DNA of 24,017 nt from Salinimicrobium sp964572365 (lineage in GTDB: Bacteria > Bacteroidota > Bacteroidia > Flavobacteriales > Flavobacteriaceae), in NCBI GenBank assembly GCA_964572365.1, contig CAZNFK010000028.1:1-24017 (forward strand), read 5' to 3'. The notes beneath the pieces were generated by a model that was not told the origin of the DNA, did not search any database, and saw only the letters and a program-made list of their open reading frames with translations. How positions within the stretch are numbered: position 1 is the stretch's first letter; every line of letters begins with the position of its first letter. This document shows, piece after piece, positions 7,750 to 16,017 of the stretch. The translations under genes and the position numbers were made by a program.

Positions 7750-7792
7750 TGATCCAGGTCATATTTTATAATCCTCTCATTTTCAATATTTG
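7750..7792 (+). promoter_or_regulatory. Crp/Fnr-type box and -7 element of the ccoI promoter
   Basis: TGATCCAGGTCA lies at 7750-7761 (centre 7755.5) and AATATTTG at 7785-7792, giving the same 36.5-nt centre-to-G distance as the other promoters. The box differs from that of ccoS (17592-17603) at a single base, and both read TCATAT at the right edge. The predicted leader is about 26 nt. Confidence 0.7.
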
Positions 7793-7822
7793 CAGCCGGT
7801 ACGAAACGAGCAATTTATTTTT

Positions 7823-10192
7823 ATGGAGGATCTTTCCTGTTATCACTGCGGTGATACGATAAAGACATGCATCACTTTTGATGAGAAATCTTTTTGTTGC
7901 AATGGCTGCAAAACCGTGTATGAAATATTTTCAGAGAACGGGTTGGCTTCTTATTACGACCTGGACGCAGCACCCGGGGCAGCTCCCGAAAAATTCGAAG
8001 GAAAATTCGACTTTTTGGGCAATGAGCAGATCGCGGAAAAACTGCTGGAATTCAATGATGGCAACACACAGATCATTTCCCTGTACATTCCGCATATTCA
8101 CTGCAGCTCCTGTATATGGATCCTGGAGAACCTCAATAAATTAAAGCCCGAGATAAGTTCTTCGCAGGTGGATTTTCCAAAGAAGAGCATACGCATCACC
8201 TGGAATTCTACAAAGTTAAGTTTAAAGGAGCTGGTGCTGTTCCTGAGCAGTATTGGATATGCCCCGTATATAAGTCTTGACGACACCGAGAGCGCGAAGA
8301 AAAAGATCGATCGAAGCATTATTTATAAACTGGGAGTCTCCGGTTTCGCATTTGGAAATGTCATGTTCCTCTCCTTTCCAGAATATTTCGAGGTCAACGA
8401 GTTCTGGCTCGATCAATATAAAGGACTTTTCAGGTGGTTGATGTTCGCTTTCTCGCTGCCGGTGGTTTTTTATGTGGCACAGGATTATTTTATTTCCGCT
8501 TATAAAGGTTTGCGGGCAAAGATCCTTAATATTGACGTGCCTTTAGCCCTCGGAGTAGTTGTTCTATTTGTAAGAAGTACGCTGGAGATCATTTTTGACT
8601 GGGGCACCGGCTTCTTTGACAGTCTTACTGGACTGGTATTTTTTCTTACCCTCGGAAAGTTCTTTCAGCAAAAGACCTATAATTTCCTTTCTTTTGAAAG
8701 GGATTACAAATCGTATTTTCCCATTGGTATCACTCGCATCACTTCCGAAGGAAAAGAGGAAAGCGTTCACGTGAATGAGATCAAAAAGGGCGACCGAATT
8801 CTCATAAGGAACGAGGAACTTATCCCGGTTGACGGGATCCTCATCAATGGAAACGCCCGCATCGATTACAGTTTCGTGACAGGGGAATCTGAGGCGGTCC
8901 AAAAAGAATCCGGCGACAAGCTTTTTGCCGGTGGCCGACAGGTTTCGGGGATCATCGAGATGGAGGCTTTAAAATCTGTCTCCCAAAGTTACCTTACAAA
9001 GCTGTGGAGCAATGATGTTTTTCAAACCAAAAAAGAAGATTCCTTTACTTCCTTGATCAATAACATCAGTCAATATTTTACGATAGTGTTGCTGGTGATC
9101 GCTTTCTCGGCAACGGCTTTCTGGACTTTTAAAGATATTTCGATCGCCGTAAATGTCTTCACCGCAGTCCTTATTATCGCCTGTCCCTGTGCTCTGGCGA
9201 TGTCGACCCCTTTTACACTGGGGAATTTGCTGCGCATCTTTGGAAATAAGAAGTTCTACCTCAAGAATGCCGGGGTGATAGAGCAGCTGGCAAAGGCAGA
9301 CACGCTGATCTTTGACAAAACCGGTACGATCACCTCGAATAAAAAGAGCAGCATTAGTTACGAAGGAATTAAACTTTCTGCGGAAGAGGAATCCTTGCTA
9401 AAGAATACCCTCAGGGCCTCCAACCACCCTCTTAGCCGCACGCTTTACGATATGCTGGCCGAATATGAGATCTCACCGCCAAAAGAATTTCGGGAGGTTA
9501 CCGGGAAAGGAATTGAAGCCTTTTACAACCAGAGCGCGATGAAAGTAGGTTCGGCCGAATTTGTTGGTAATACTTCGGCTGTGGCTACTTTGAACACGTC
9601 TGTTCACGTTAGCTCAAACAACGAATACAAAGGCCGGTATATCTTCTATAATGAATACCGGGAGGGCGCAAAAGAGCTTTTTGAAGAGCTTGGCCGGGAG
9701 CATCACCTGTCGATACTTTCGGGTGACAATGAAGGGGAAAAAGTAAGGCTGGAAAAGTTGCTTCCGCAGAAAACCGAAATGCACTTTAACCAGAAGCCGG
9801 AGGATAAACTGGAATACATAAAAACCTTACAGAAAAAGGGTCAAAAAACCATCATGGTGGGAGACGGCCTCAACGATGCCGGTGCACTGGCGCAAAGCGA
9901 GGTGGGAATTGCCATTTCAGAGAACGTGAACGTCTTCTCCCCTGCCTGTGATGCTATCCTGGATGCTTCGGCCTTTGGAAAGCTCTTTGGCTTCATCAAA
10001 GCTTCCAAAGCAGCCATAAAAGTGATCAAAATAAGTATGGTACTTTCTTTCCTCTATAATATTGTGGGCCTCTATTTTGCAGTTACCGGGCAGTTATCCC
10101 CCATCATTGCCGCGATCCTGATGCCGCTGAGTTCCATCAGCATCATTGTCTTTACTACGGTATGTACTAATTTAATTGGAAGGAAAATTTAG
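7823..10192 (+). CDS. ccoI: Copper-translocating P1B-type ATPase for cbb3 oxidase assembly (CcoI/FixI)
   Basis: 789 residues from the ATG at 7823. The in-frame TTG at 7790 lies inside the predicted -7 element and is rejected. The order is a Cys-rich N-terminal metal-binding segment (CYHCG, then CCNGC, about 6-29), an HMA-like domain with HCSSC (C94, C97), the actuator domain with TGES (353-356), the transmembrane metal site CPC (C454-P-C456), phosphorylation site DKTG (D498), a nucleotide-binding HP motif (NHPLS), and GDGLNDAGAL. Both the N-terminal segment and the CPC match FixI/CcoI pumps that export Cu+ so that copper reaches the CuB site of cbb3 oxidase. The ccoS-ccoNOQP cluster lies 7.5 kb downstream and shares the same promoter design. 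Confidence 0.93.
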   Translation: MEDLSCYHCGDTIKTCITFDEKSFCCNGCKTVYEIFSENGLASYYDLDAAPGAAPEKFEGKFDFLGNEQIAEKLLEFNDGNTQIISLYIPHIHCSSCIWILENLNKLKPEISSSQVDFPKKSIRITWNSTKLSLKELVLFLSSIGYAPYISLDDTESAKKKIDRSIIYKLGVSGFAFGNVMFLSFPEYFEVNEFWLDQYKGLFRWLMFAFSLPVVFYVAQDYFISAYKGLRAKILNIDVPLALGVVVLFVRSTLEIIFDWGTGFFDSLTGLVFFLTLGKFFQQKTYNFLSFERDYKSYFPIGITRITSEGKEESVHVNEIKKGDRILIRNEELIPVDGILINGNARIDYSFVTGESEAVQKESGDKLFAGGRQVSGIIEMEALKSVSQSYLTKLWSNDVFQTKKEDSFTSLINNISQYFTIVLLVIAFSATAFWTFKDISIAVNVFTAVLIIACPCALAMSTPFTLGNLLRIFGNKKFYLKNAGVIEQLAKADTLIFDKTGTITSNKKSSISYEGIKLSAEEESLLKNTLRASNHPLSRTLYDMLAEYEISPPKEFREVTGKGIEAFYNQSAMKVGSAEFVGNTSAVATLNTSVHVSSNNEYKGRYIFYNEYREGAKELFEELGREHHLSILSGDNEGEKVRLEKLLPQKTEMHFNQKPEDKLEYIKTLQKKGQKTIMVGDGLNDAGALAQSEVGIAISENVNVFSPACDAILDASAFGKLFGFIKASKAAIKVIKISMVLSFLYNIVGLYFAVTGQLSPIIAAILMPLSSISIIVFTTVCTNLIGRKI

Positions 10193-10207
10193 TGATCTCT
10201 TCACAGA

Positions 10208-10247
10208 GAGCCAAAAAAGTCGCTTTTAAAAGCGGCTTTTTTGGCTC
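10208..10247. terminator. Symmetric hairpin after ccoI, likely terminator
   Basis: Two 20-nt arms starting GAGCCAAAAAAG and ending CTTTTTTGGCTC pair throughout with a single G-T wobble. The T6 run is inside the 3' arm, so terminated transcripts would end within it; the symmetry makes it usable on either strand. It lies 15 bp after the ccoI stop. Confidence 0.75.
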
Positions 10248-10355
10248 CAGTTTTCAGGAAATTCATCTTAAATTCCATCGTTCTTCCTTATCTTTAGAAG
10301 ACGATAGGATCGTTTGATCACCCGCTGTTCCCCCAGGCGCTAAAACTACAAAGTC

Positions 10356-13049
10356 ATGGCGGAAATGGAGTGGCATCGCAAGACAGTAGACGAAGTCTAT
10401 GCCGAACTGAACAGTTCCCCCGAAGGACTTTCCCAAAAAGAAGTATCTGAAAAGGTTTCAAAGTATGGCAGGAACGTCTTACCTACCAAAAAAAGGGTCA
10501 CGCTCTTTAAGATCATCCTGGACCAGTTTTTAAGTCCGCTTATTTATGTCCTGCTTGCCGCAGCGGTTCTGGCTTTGGTGTTAAAAGAATATTCAGACGC
10601 CGGTTTCATCTTTCTGGTTCTTATCCTGAATGCAGTGATAGGCGCTTACCAGGAATACAAGGCAGAGGCCAAGGCTTCGGCCCTGGAAGACATGATCAAG
10701 ATCAAAGTGAAGGTAAAAAGGGATGATAAGATCCAGGTGGTGGACAGTGAAGAACTGGTACCCGGCGATATTGTGATGCTGGAATCGGGTAATAAAGTAC
10801 CGGCAGACATCAGGATAATTAGGGAAAACAATCTTACTGCCGAAGAGGCTATCCTCACCGGGGAATCCATGGCGATCGATAAAAAGAGCGAAGTTCTTGA
10901 AGCCAAAGAACCACCTGTTGCCGAAAGATTCAATATGCTTTTTGCAGGAACCACGATCACCACGGGAAGAGGAACCGGTTTGGTGGTTTCTATCGGTCTG
11001 GATACAGAGATCGGAAAGATAGCTTCTTCCTTAAAGGAACTGGTCACGGGAAAACCTCCACTGGTGAAGAGAATGGAAATTTTCACCAGGAGGATCAGTT
11101 ACATTGTATTGGGGGCCAGCGTATTCTTGGGAGTAATAGGATATTTTAGCGGGATCCCGCTAAGGGAAATATTTTTCTTTGTGGTAGCAGTAGCGGTTTC
11201 GGCTATTCCTGAAGGCTTGCCTATTGCCATGACCGTAGCGCTCTCCATTGGAGCTTCAAGAATGGCAAAACGAAATGTCATTATTCGAAAGCTTACTGCA
11301 GTTGAAGGCCTGGGCAGCTGTACCTTTATCGCCACTGACAAAACTGGAACTCTCACCGTTGATCAGCAAACCGCGCGAAATGTTGTTCTTCCCGGTCCTA
11401 TTGTTTACAAGATCACCGGCGAAGGATACAACGGAGAAGGCGTGATCATTTCACCTGAAGAAAATGAGATCACCTGGGGCGAATCGGGTTCCTTCGACGT
11501 CCTCCTACAGGCCTTAACGGTGTGCAATGAAGGGGAACTCATTAAAGAAGATGGCAGCTGGAGCTATGCCGGCGATCCTATTGATGTTGCCCTGCTAAGC
11601 CTTTCTTATAAAGCCGGTACCACCCCCAAAAAGATCCTGGAGAAATTAAAAAAAATTAGCGAGGTACCTTTTGAGTCTGAAAGACAGTACGCCGCGGTCT
11701 ATTACCAAACAGAAGGTTCAGAGAAATTAAAAATCGCCGTCAAAGGCGCCATTGAAAGGATAAAGGAACATATTGACCCTCAGCAGTACCGGGAACTTTT
11801 GAAAGAATCGGTACGTCATGCAGAGAACGGGTACAGGATCATCGCTGTTGGCGGGGGCAGCGTGAAAGAAGTATTGCCAGTAGGGGAACTGCCTCCAATG
11901 AACCTGCTGGGATTCATAGCCCTTATTGATCCCTTGCGGCCTGAAGCAAAACCGGCGGTAGAAGCCTGTCATGCGGCCGGAGTAGAGGTGGCGATGGTAA
12001 CCGGAGATCATCCTGCAACTTCCTTTGCCATTGCACAGGAAGTAGGCATTGCAAAAAATAAAGAGCAACTTATCACCGGAACCGAACTGAAGGAGATAAC
12101 CAGCAAGGGAAATGAAGCCTTTCAGGAAGTACTCAGTTTCAAGCGCGTGTTCTCCCGGGTTTCTCCCCAACAAAAACAGAGCATTGTGCAGTCCCTCAGG
12201 GATTCGGGACATTTTATTGCTGTAACAGGAGACGGGGTTAACGATGCTCCTGCCCTCAAAACGGCAAATATTGGTGTCGCCATGGGATACGGGACAGATG
12301 TGGCCAAAGACACCTCTTCCATCATTATTAGTGATAACAATTTTGCCTCTATCAAGGCAGGAATTGAAGAAGGAAGGTATACTTACAGCAATCTCAGAAA
12401 GATCATTTACCTTCTCATTTCAACGGGAGCGGCAGAGTTAATCACCATAGGCCTGGCGCTGGCCTTTATGCTGCCTCTACCTTTTCTGCCGGTACAACTT
12501 CTATGGCTTAACCTGGTCACTAACGGAATCCAGGATGTTGCCCTTGCCTTCGAAGCAGGTGAAAAGAAGGTAATGCGCATGCCTCCTCGTAAACCCGAAG
12601 AATCGATTTTTGATCCTTTAATGATCAGACAGACACTGGTATCTGCCACGGTGATTAGCCTGCTCGCTTTTGGTCTTTGGTACCATCTGCTCAACAACTT
12701 GAACTGGGAAGAATCTGTTGCCAGGAATGCGGTGCTCATGCTTATGGTCCTGTTGCAAAATTTCCATGCCCTCAACTGCCGTTCAGAAACAAGATCGGTT
12801 TTTCGTATCCCAATCAGCAACAACTATATTTTGATCTTTGGAATTCTGGTCGCACAGGGTATTCACATTCTGGCGATACATATCCCCTTCATGCAAGACC
12901 TGCTTTCTTTAAACACCATTGGCAGTAGAGAATGGCTCCTGTTGTTCTTTACGGCTGCCATCATCCTGCTGGCTATGGAAATATTCAAGCTCTATGTTCG
13001 GAAAAGAAATCTTGATAAACAGCATCAAAACTCATTTTTTAACCAATAA
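10356..13049 (+). CDS. P2-type cation-transporting ATPase (Ca2+-ATPase-like)
   Basis: 897 residues with the full P2 ATPase architecture: N-terminal cation-ATPase segment (1-60), actuator domain with TGES (168-171), M4 motif PEGLP (285-289), phosphorylation site DKTGTLT (D328), hinge TGDGVNDAPAL, and six C-terminal helices. In M6 the motif is NLVTNGIQDVALAFE; SERCA-type Ca2+ pumps have Asp (TDG) where this protein has Asn, so the transported ion is not certain. It exports a cation, probably Ca2+ or Mn2+, across the cytoplasmic membrane. It lies on the ccoI strand but beyond a strong hairpin, so it probably has its own promoter; TATCTTTA at 10289-10296 is a one-mismatch -7 candidate. Confidence 0.9.
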   Translation: MAEMEWHRKTVDEVYAELNSSPEGLSQKEVSEKVSKYGRNVLPTKKRVTLFKIILDQFLSPLIYVLLAAAVLALVLKEYSDAGFIFLVLILNAVIGAYQEYKAEAKASALEDMIKIKVKVKRDDKIQVVDSEELVPGDIVMLESGNKVPADIRIIRENNLTAEEAILTGESMAIDKKSEVLEAKEPPVAERFNMLFAGTTITTGRGTGLVVSIGLDTEIGKIASSLKELVTGKPPLVKRMEIFTRRISYIVLGASVFLGVIGYFSGIPLREIFFFVVAVAVSAIPEGLPIAMTVALSIGASRMAKRNVIIRKLTAVEGLGSCTFIATDKTGTLTVDQQTARNVVLPGPIVYKITGEGYNGEGVIISPEENEITWGESGSFDVLLQALTVCNEGELIKEDGSWSYAGDPIDVALLSLSYKAGTTPKKILEKLKKISEVPFESERQYAAVYYQTEGSEKLKIAVKGAIERIKEHIDPQQYRELLKESVRHAENGYRIIAVGGGSVKEVLPVGELPPMNLLGFIALIDPLRPEAKPAVEACHAAGVEVAMVTGDHPATSFAIAQEVGIAKNKEQLITGTELKEITSKGNEAFQEVLSFKRVFSRVSPQQKQSIVQSLRDSGHFIAVTGDGVNDAPALKTANIGVAMGYGTDVAKDTSSIIISDNNFASIKAGIEEGRYTYSNLRKIIYLLISTGAAELITIGLALAFMLPLPFLPVQLLWLNLVTNGIQDVALAFEAGEKKVMRMPPRKPEESIFDPLMIRQTLVSATVISLLAFGLWYHLLNNLNWEESVARNAVLMLMVLLQNFHALNCRSETRSVFRIPISNNYILIFGILVAQGIHILAIHIPFMQDLLSLNTIGSREWLLLFFTAAIILLAMEIFKLYVRKRNLDKQHQNSFFNQ

Positions 13050-13061
13050 AAACCAACAACA

Positions 13062-13502
13062 ATGACAACAGTAAACCTTTATCTCACTTTCAACGGCAAT
13101 TGCCGTGAAGCATTCGAATTTTATAAAGATGCCTTTGGAGGGGAATTCGATTATCTGGGAACCTTCGCAGAAATGCCTCCCCGGGAGGACGCGCCGCCGC
13201 TTCCCGATTCTGAAAAAGACAAGATCATGCACGTAAGCCTTCCCATAAGTGATGAAACTTCTTTAATGGGCAGTGATACTTCCGAAGCTTTTGGTGACCC
13301 GGTAAAAGCAGGCAATAATTTCTCGGTTTCTGTCAATACCGACAGCACAGAGGAGGCCGACGACCTTTTCAATAAACTTTCTGAAGGCGGGAAAATCATC
13401 ATGCCTCTCGAAAAGACCTTTTGGAGCCCTTACTTCGGAATGTTTACGGATAAATTTGGCATCAACTGGATGATAAATGTGGACCTCGGAGAGAATGTGT
13501 GA
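13062..13502 (+). CDS. VOC-family protein (PhnB/glyoxalase-like)
   Basis: 146 residues with a vicinal-oxygen-chelate fold: NLYLTFNGNCREAFEFYKDAFGGEF at the N-terminus is the typical first beta-alpha-beta unit of the PhnB-like branch, and the C-terminus ends WSPYFGMFTDKFGINWMIN. It starts 12 bp after the cation pump and is probably cotranscribed with it. PhnB-like proteins are mostly of unknown substrate, so no reaction is given. A strong bidirectional terminator follows. Confidence 0.9.
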   Translation: MTTVNLYLTFNGNCREAFEFYKDAFGGEFDYLGTFAEMPPREDAPPLPDSEKDKIMHVSLPISDETSLMGSDTSEAFGDPVKAGNNFSVSVNTDSTEEADDLFNKLSEGGKIIMPLEKTFWSPYFGMFTDKFGINWMINVDLGENV

Positions 13503-13512
13503 TCATCATCAA

Positions 13513-13554
13513 AAAGTACTGCCCGAAAGAACATTTTCTTCCGGGCAGTACTTT
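13513..13554. terminator. Bidirectional terminator between convergent genes
   Basis: AAAGTACTGCCCG pairs perfectly (13 bp) with CGGGCAGTACTTT across a 16-nt loop. Reading plus, TTT and AT-rich sequence follow; reading minus, the A-run at 13511-13515 supplies a T-run. It sits between the VOC gene and the convergent lipoprotein gene. Confidence 0.88.
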
Positions 13555-13571
13555 ATTAATCCTCTTGAAAT

Positions 13572-14387
13572 TTAAAATAAAATCCTAACAGGAGTCATTA
13601 AAAATCCTTCATTTTCCGGATCCCATACCATAGGATCTGTATCTTCAAACACGCCTCGCTCTCCAGTATCATCATGTAATACCAGCCATAATACATCTCC
13701 TCGTTGGACAAATTCCCAAATCCATATAGTTACCTGTTCGTGCTTTTTTACTTCAAGCAGCTCAGAACCTCCAATGATTTCATTAGGGCCATCAACACCC
13801 CAATCGTAGGCCATTATCCACACCGTATCGCTCTCGAGTAATCCTTTTATTAGGTTAAGATCTATCTCTATTACTTTAAGCGAATCCCAGAAAGGACCGG
13901 TAGTAAGAGTTTGATCTTCCACGGTTATCCAATAATCAGAATATTCCGGTTTCATATACATGGAGAACTGTTGGGATACTTCTACATCCCACCTTTTTAA
14001 AGGCACATCAATACCCGTCTGCCCATCCCAGTCAAATATGCCATTTTCGTTCACATCCACATGTAACATAGCTAAAAAAATTTCTGTGTTTTCCAAAGCA
14101 GGAGATTCTGCCAACGCAACGGTCAGATCTTTATGTATTCCTTCTTCGAAGAAAGAATATCCCAATAATTCTTCCCTTTGGTCGGTATAACGATAGATCG
14201 CGACCCACCCGTCATGATTCAATTGAATATAATCAATCGATACGGTTCCATCTTCAAAGATCTGGTTCCCAACTTTTAAAGAACCTTGTGGAGTAAAAAC
14301 GGGTTCCCTGCCCCCACCATCATCTTCACTACAGGAAAGCAGAAGCACTCCTGCAAACAAAGCCCAGCGCAGTAATTTTGTTTTCAT
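13572..14387 (-). CDS. Lipoprotein with two DUF7282-like domains
   Basis: 271 residues. A lipoprotein signal ends in LLLSC (C19), followed by an acidic/glycine linker. Two halves share a pattern: DGWVAIYRYT ... LLGYSFFEEGIHKDLTVAL ... IFLAMLHVDVNENGIFD (about 57-120), and DTVWIMAYDWG ... IIGGSELLEVKKHEQVTIWI ... LWLVLHDDTGERGVFED (about 185-255). This order, an opening strand, a G-x-S/L-glycine turn, and an M/VLHxDxxxxGxFD acid loop, is what I associate with DUF7282, a domain best known in haloarchaeal surface proteins. The acid loops could bind a divalent cation, which is a guess. A possible minus-strand -7 element (TAATATTG) is at 14411-14418. It is separated by terminators on both sides and is probably monocistronic. 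Confidence 0.8.
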   Translation of the reverse strand: MKTKLLRWALFAGVLLLSCSEDDGGGREPVFTPQGSLKVGNQIFEDGTVSIDYIQLNHDGWVAIYRYTDQREELLGYSFFEEGIHKDLTVALAESPALENTEIFLAMLHVDVNENGIFDWDGQTGIDVPLKRWDVEVSQQFSMYMKPEYSDYWITVEDQTLTTGPFWDSLKVIEIDLNLIKGLLESDTVWIMAYDWGVDGPNEIIGGSELLEVKKHEQVTIWIWEFVQRGDVLWLVLHDDTGERGVFEDTDPMVWDPENEGFLMTPVRILF

Positions 14388-14516
14388 AGCTTTATCATTT
14401 AAGAAACTTACAATATTATCTCATTTGCGCCTAATCCATAGTTAACCAACTGATAATTAACTTTTTAACTTTCATTCATTGAAACTCATTTGCCAGGAAA
14501 AACAACTTTGATCTAT

Positions 14517-14552
14517 AAAAAAACAGCCGGGAAGAAATATTCTTCCCGGCTG
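14517..14552 (-). terminator. Terminator of the nirK-nirV-sco operon
   Basis: A perfect 13-bp stem, CAGCCGGGAAGAA / TTCTTCCCGGCTG with a 3-nt loop (14524-14552), is followed on the minus strand by seven T residues (A-run at 14517-14523 on plus). It lies 27 bp beyond the sco stop. Confidence 0.93.
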
Positions 14553-14579
14553 CAGTATCTCGATCTGAAAAATTACATT

Positions 14580-15203
14580 CTAATTTGAAACTTCCTGGTG
14601 AATTGCGGTTACGGTTTCTTCATTATCCACTCCCAGTCCTTCCTGCTGGTGCACCAGGACACCTTCCTCATCAAAAACGCTGATGATGTTGGAGTGTGAA
14701 AAATCAATGGGGGAGATCTTCTTATAGCTCACTGCAAGTACAGCCGCGAATTCCCGGGTATCTTCAGGGGTTCCTCTAAGGAACATCCAGTGATCGTCGG
14801 TCATTAAGTTCTCTTCTGAGAATTTCTTCAGGCGTTGCGGGGTATCGGTTTCAGGATCGATGCTCACCATGATGAACTTCACCTTATCCAGGTCCTTTTC
14901 GGGCACCTGTTTCTCAATGTTCCGCATATCTGCAACAAGTCTTGGACATGCAGCCTTACACGAGGTGTAGATCATCACCATCACCAGCACATTGCCTCGC
15001 AGGTCCTTTAACTCAATATTCTCATTTTCCTGGGTGGTCCAGGTTGAAGGCAGATTGTAAATAGAAAGTTCGGGCAGCTCTTTAGTAAGGTCCAAAACGG
15101 CTCTATTTTCAGCTATTTCCTTCACCTCTTCCTTTTTTGTCTCCCCGTTATTACAGGCTGTCATCAATCCAAATACGCTTAATAATAAGATCAGTTTTTT
15201 CAT
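14580..15203 (-). CDS. sco: SCO1/SenC-family copper chaperone lipoprotein
   Basis: 207 residues. The lipobox LMTAC places the anchor at C17. The thioredoxin-like domain carries the copper-binding pair CKAAC (C82, C86), the family strand MVSIDPETDTP, and the third ligand H170 (DFSHSN). Sco proteins deliver copper to, or reduce, binuclear copper sites, classically CuA of cytochrome oxidase. There is no CuA enzyme in this window: cbb3 oxidase has none. Because the gene is third in an apparent operon behind nirK and nirV (10 bp after nirV), delivery to NirK, or to a nitrous oxide reductase elsewhere, is the likelier role. That is inference. Confidence 0.92.
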   Translation of the reverse strand: MKKLILLLSVFGLMTACNNGETKKEEVKEIAENRAVLDLTKELPELSIYNLPSTWTTQENENIELKDLRGNVLVMVMIYTSCKAACPRLVADMRNIEKQVPEKDLDKVKFIMVSIDPETDTPQRLKKFSEENLMTDDHWMFLRGTPEDTREFAAVLAVSYKKISPIDFSHSNIISVFDEEGVLVHQQEGLGVDNEETVTAIHQEVSN

Positions 15204-15213
15204 TTTCCTTGTT

Positions 15214-15993
15214 TTAAAGAACTTCGGGTTTTACATCCTGTACACACCTAAAGCCCAGGTTCTTTATTGAATATTTCGCTTTCATACTTCCGCGGAAGGC
15301 ATACCGCATAAAGGCCGCATAGTTCATCAAGTCTGTGGCACCAACTGCAGCCGCACCGCAAAAAAGGTTGTTCTCCCCGGTACTGTCCTGCCGGGACTCG
15401 CCGGTGATCAATACCGAATTGAAATCCAGCGTCCACTCCCATACCAGCCCGTGAAGGTCATAAACGCCCCAGTAGTTCTTAAAGGTCTGCCCTATGCGGT
15501 TCTTATAAGTGTTGGGGGTTTCATACCAGCCAAGAATGAACTTGTTATAAGAGTTATCTTCCCTGGCATCGGCATTTTCTTTATCGGCCATGGCCACATA
15601 TTCCCATTCATCTACGGTTGGCAACCTTTTGCCCTGGCACTCACAATAATTTTTCGCGGCATACCAGGAAACATTGGTTACAGGAGCATCGGCCAGCTGA
15701 CCTTCTCCCAGGGTTTCATCATCTTTCCAGCCTTTCAGGTAATTCTCGTCTGCAAAAAGCTTTTTAACCCGGGAACGTTTCCACTGTGGATTTTCCTTTA
15801 CGAACTTCTGAAATTCAGCATTGGTAACAGGATAGACATCCATTAGAAAGTCACCTACAGGGATCTCGGTCTTTGTTCCGTAGAGAGGAACAAACTCCCC
15901 TCCCTCGATCTTCACCATTGAATCAGACTGGCCATAAACCTGGCTCTGAATCAATACCGTGAAGCAAATGACCAATCTGATTAAACTTTTCAT
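15214..15993 (-). CDS. nirV: NirV-like protein, SUMF1/FGE-sulfatase fold
   Basis: 259 residues with an N-terminal signal peptide (about 1-21, ending VYGQ). The fold signatures are GGEFVPLYG, DVYPVTNAEFQKF, PVTNVSWYAAKNYCECQGKRLPTVDEWEYVA, and a C-terminal GFRCV, all typical of the SUMF1 (formylglycine-generating enzyme-like) superfamily. The active Cys pair of true FGE is missing: the corresponding stretch has only one Cys (NLFCGAAAVG). A SUMF1-fold protein next to nirK is known as NirV in denitrifying proteobacteria, where its function is unresolved; position and fold match that here. It is 24 bp behind nirK and 10 bp ahead of sco, so part of one operon. A generic SUMF1-domain protein cannot be excluded. 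Confidence 0.82.
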   Translation of the reverse strand: MKSLIRLVICFTVLIQSQVYGQSDSMVKIEGGEFVPLYGTKTEIPVGDFLMDVYPVTNAEFQKFVKENPQWKRSRVKKLFADENYLKGWKDDETLGEGQLADAPVTNVSWYAAKNYCECQGKRLPTVDEWEYVAMADKENADAREDNSYNKFILGWYETPNTYKNRIGQTFKNYWGVYDLHGLVWEWTLDFNSVLITGESRQDSTGENNLFCGAAAVGATDLMNYAAFMRYAFRGSMKAKYSIKNLGFRCVQDVKPEVL

Positions 15994-16017
15994 TTTCCTG
16001 AAATTTAAATTATTGTA

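Noticed and set aside
7790..7822. TTG-started extension of CcoI
   Set aside because: The TTG lies inside the predicted -7 element; the ATG at 7823 gives the normal metal-binding N-terminus.
10254..10296. Crp/Fnr-type box for the cation pump
   Set aside because: Only the right half-site (TCAT) matches; the left reads TCA instead of TGA, and the -7 element ends in A rather than G.
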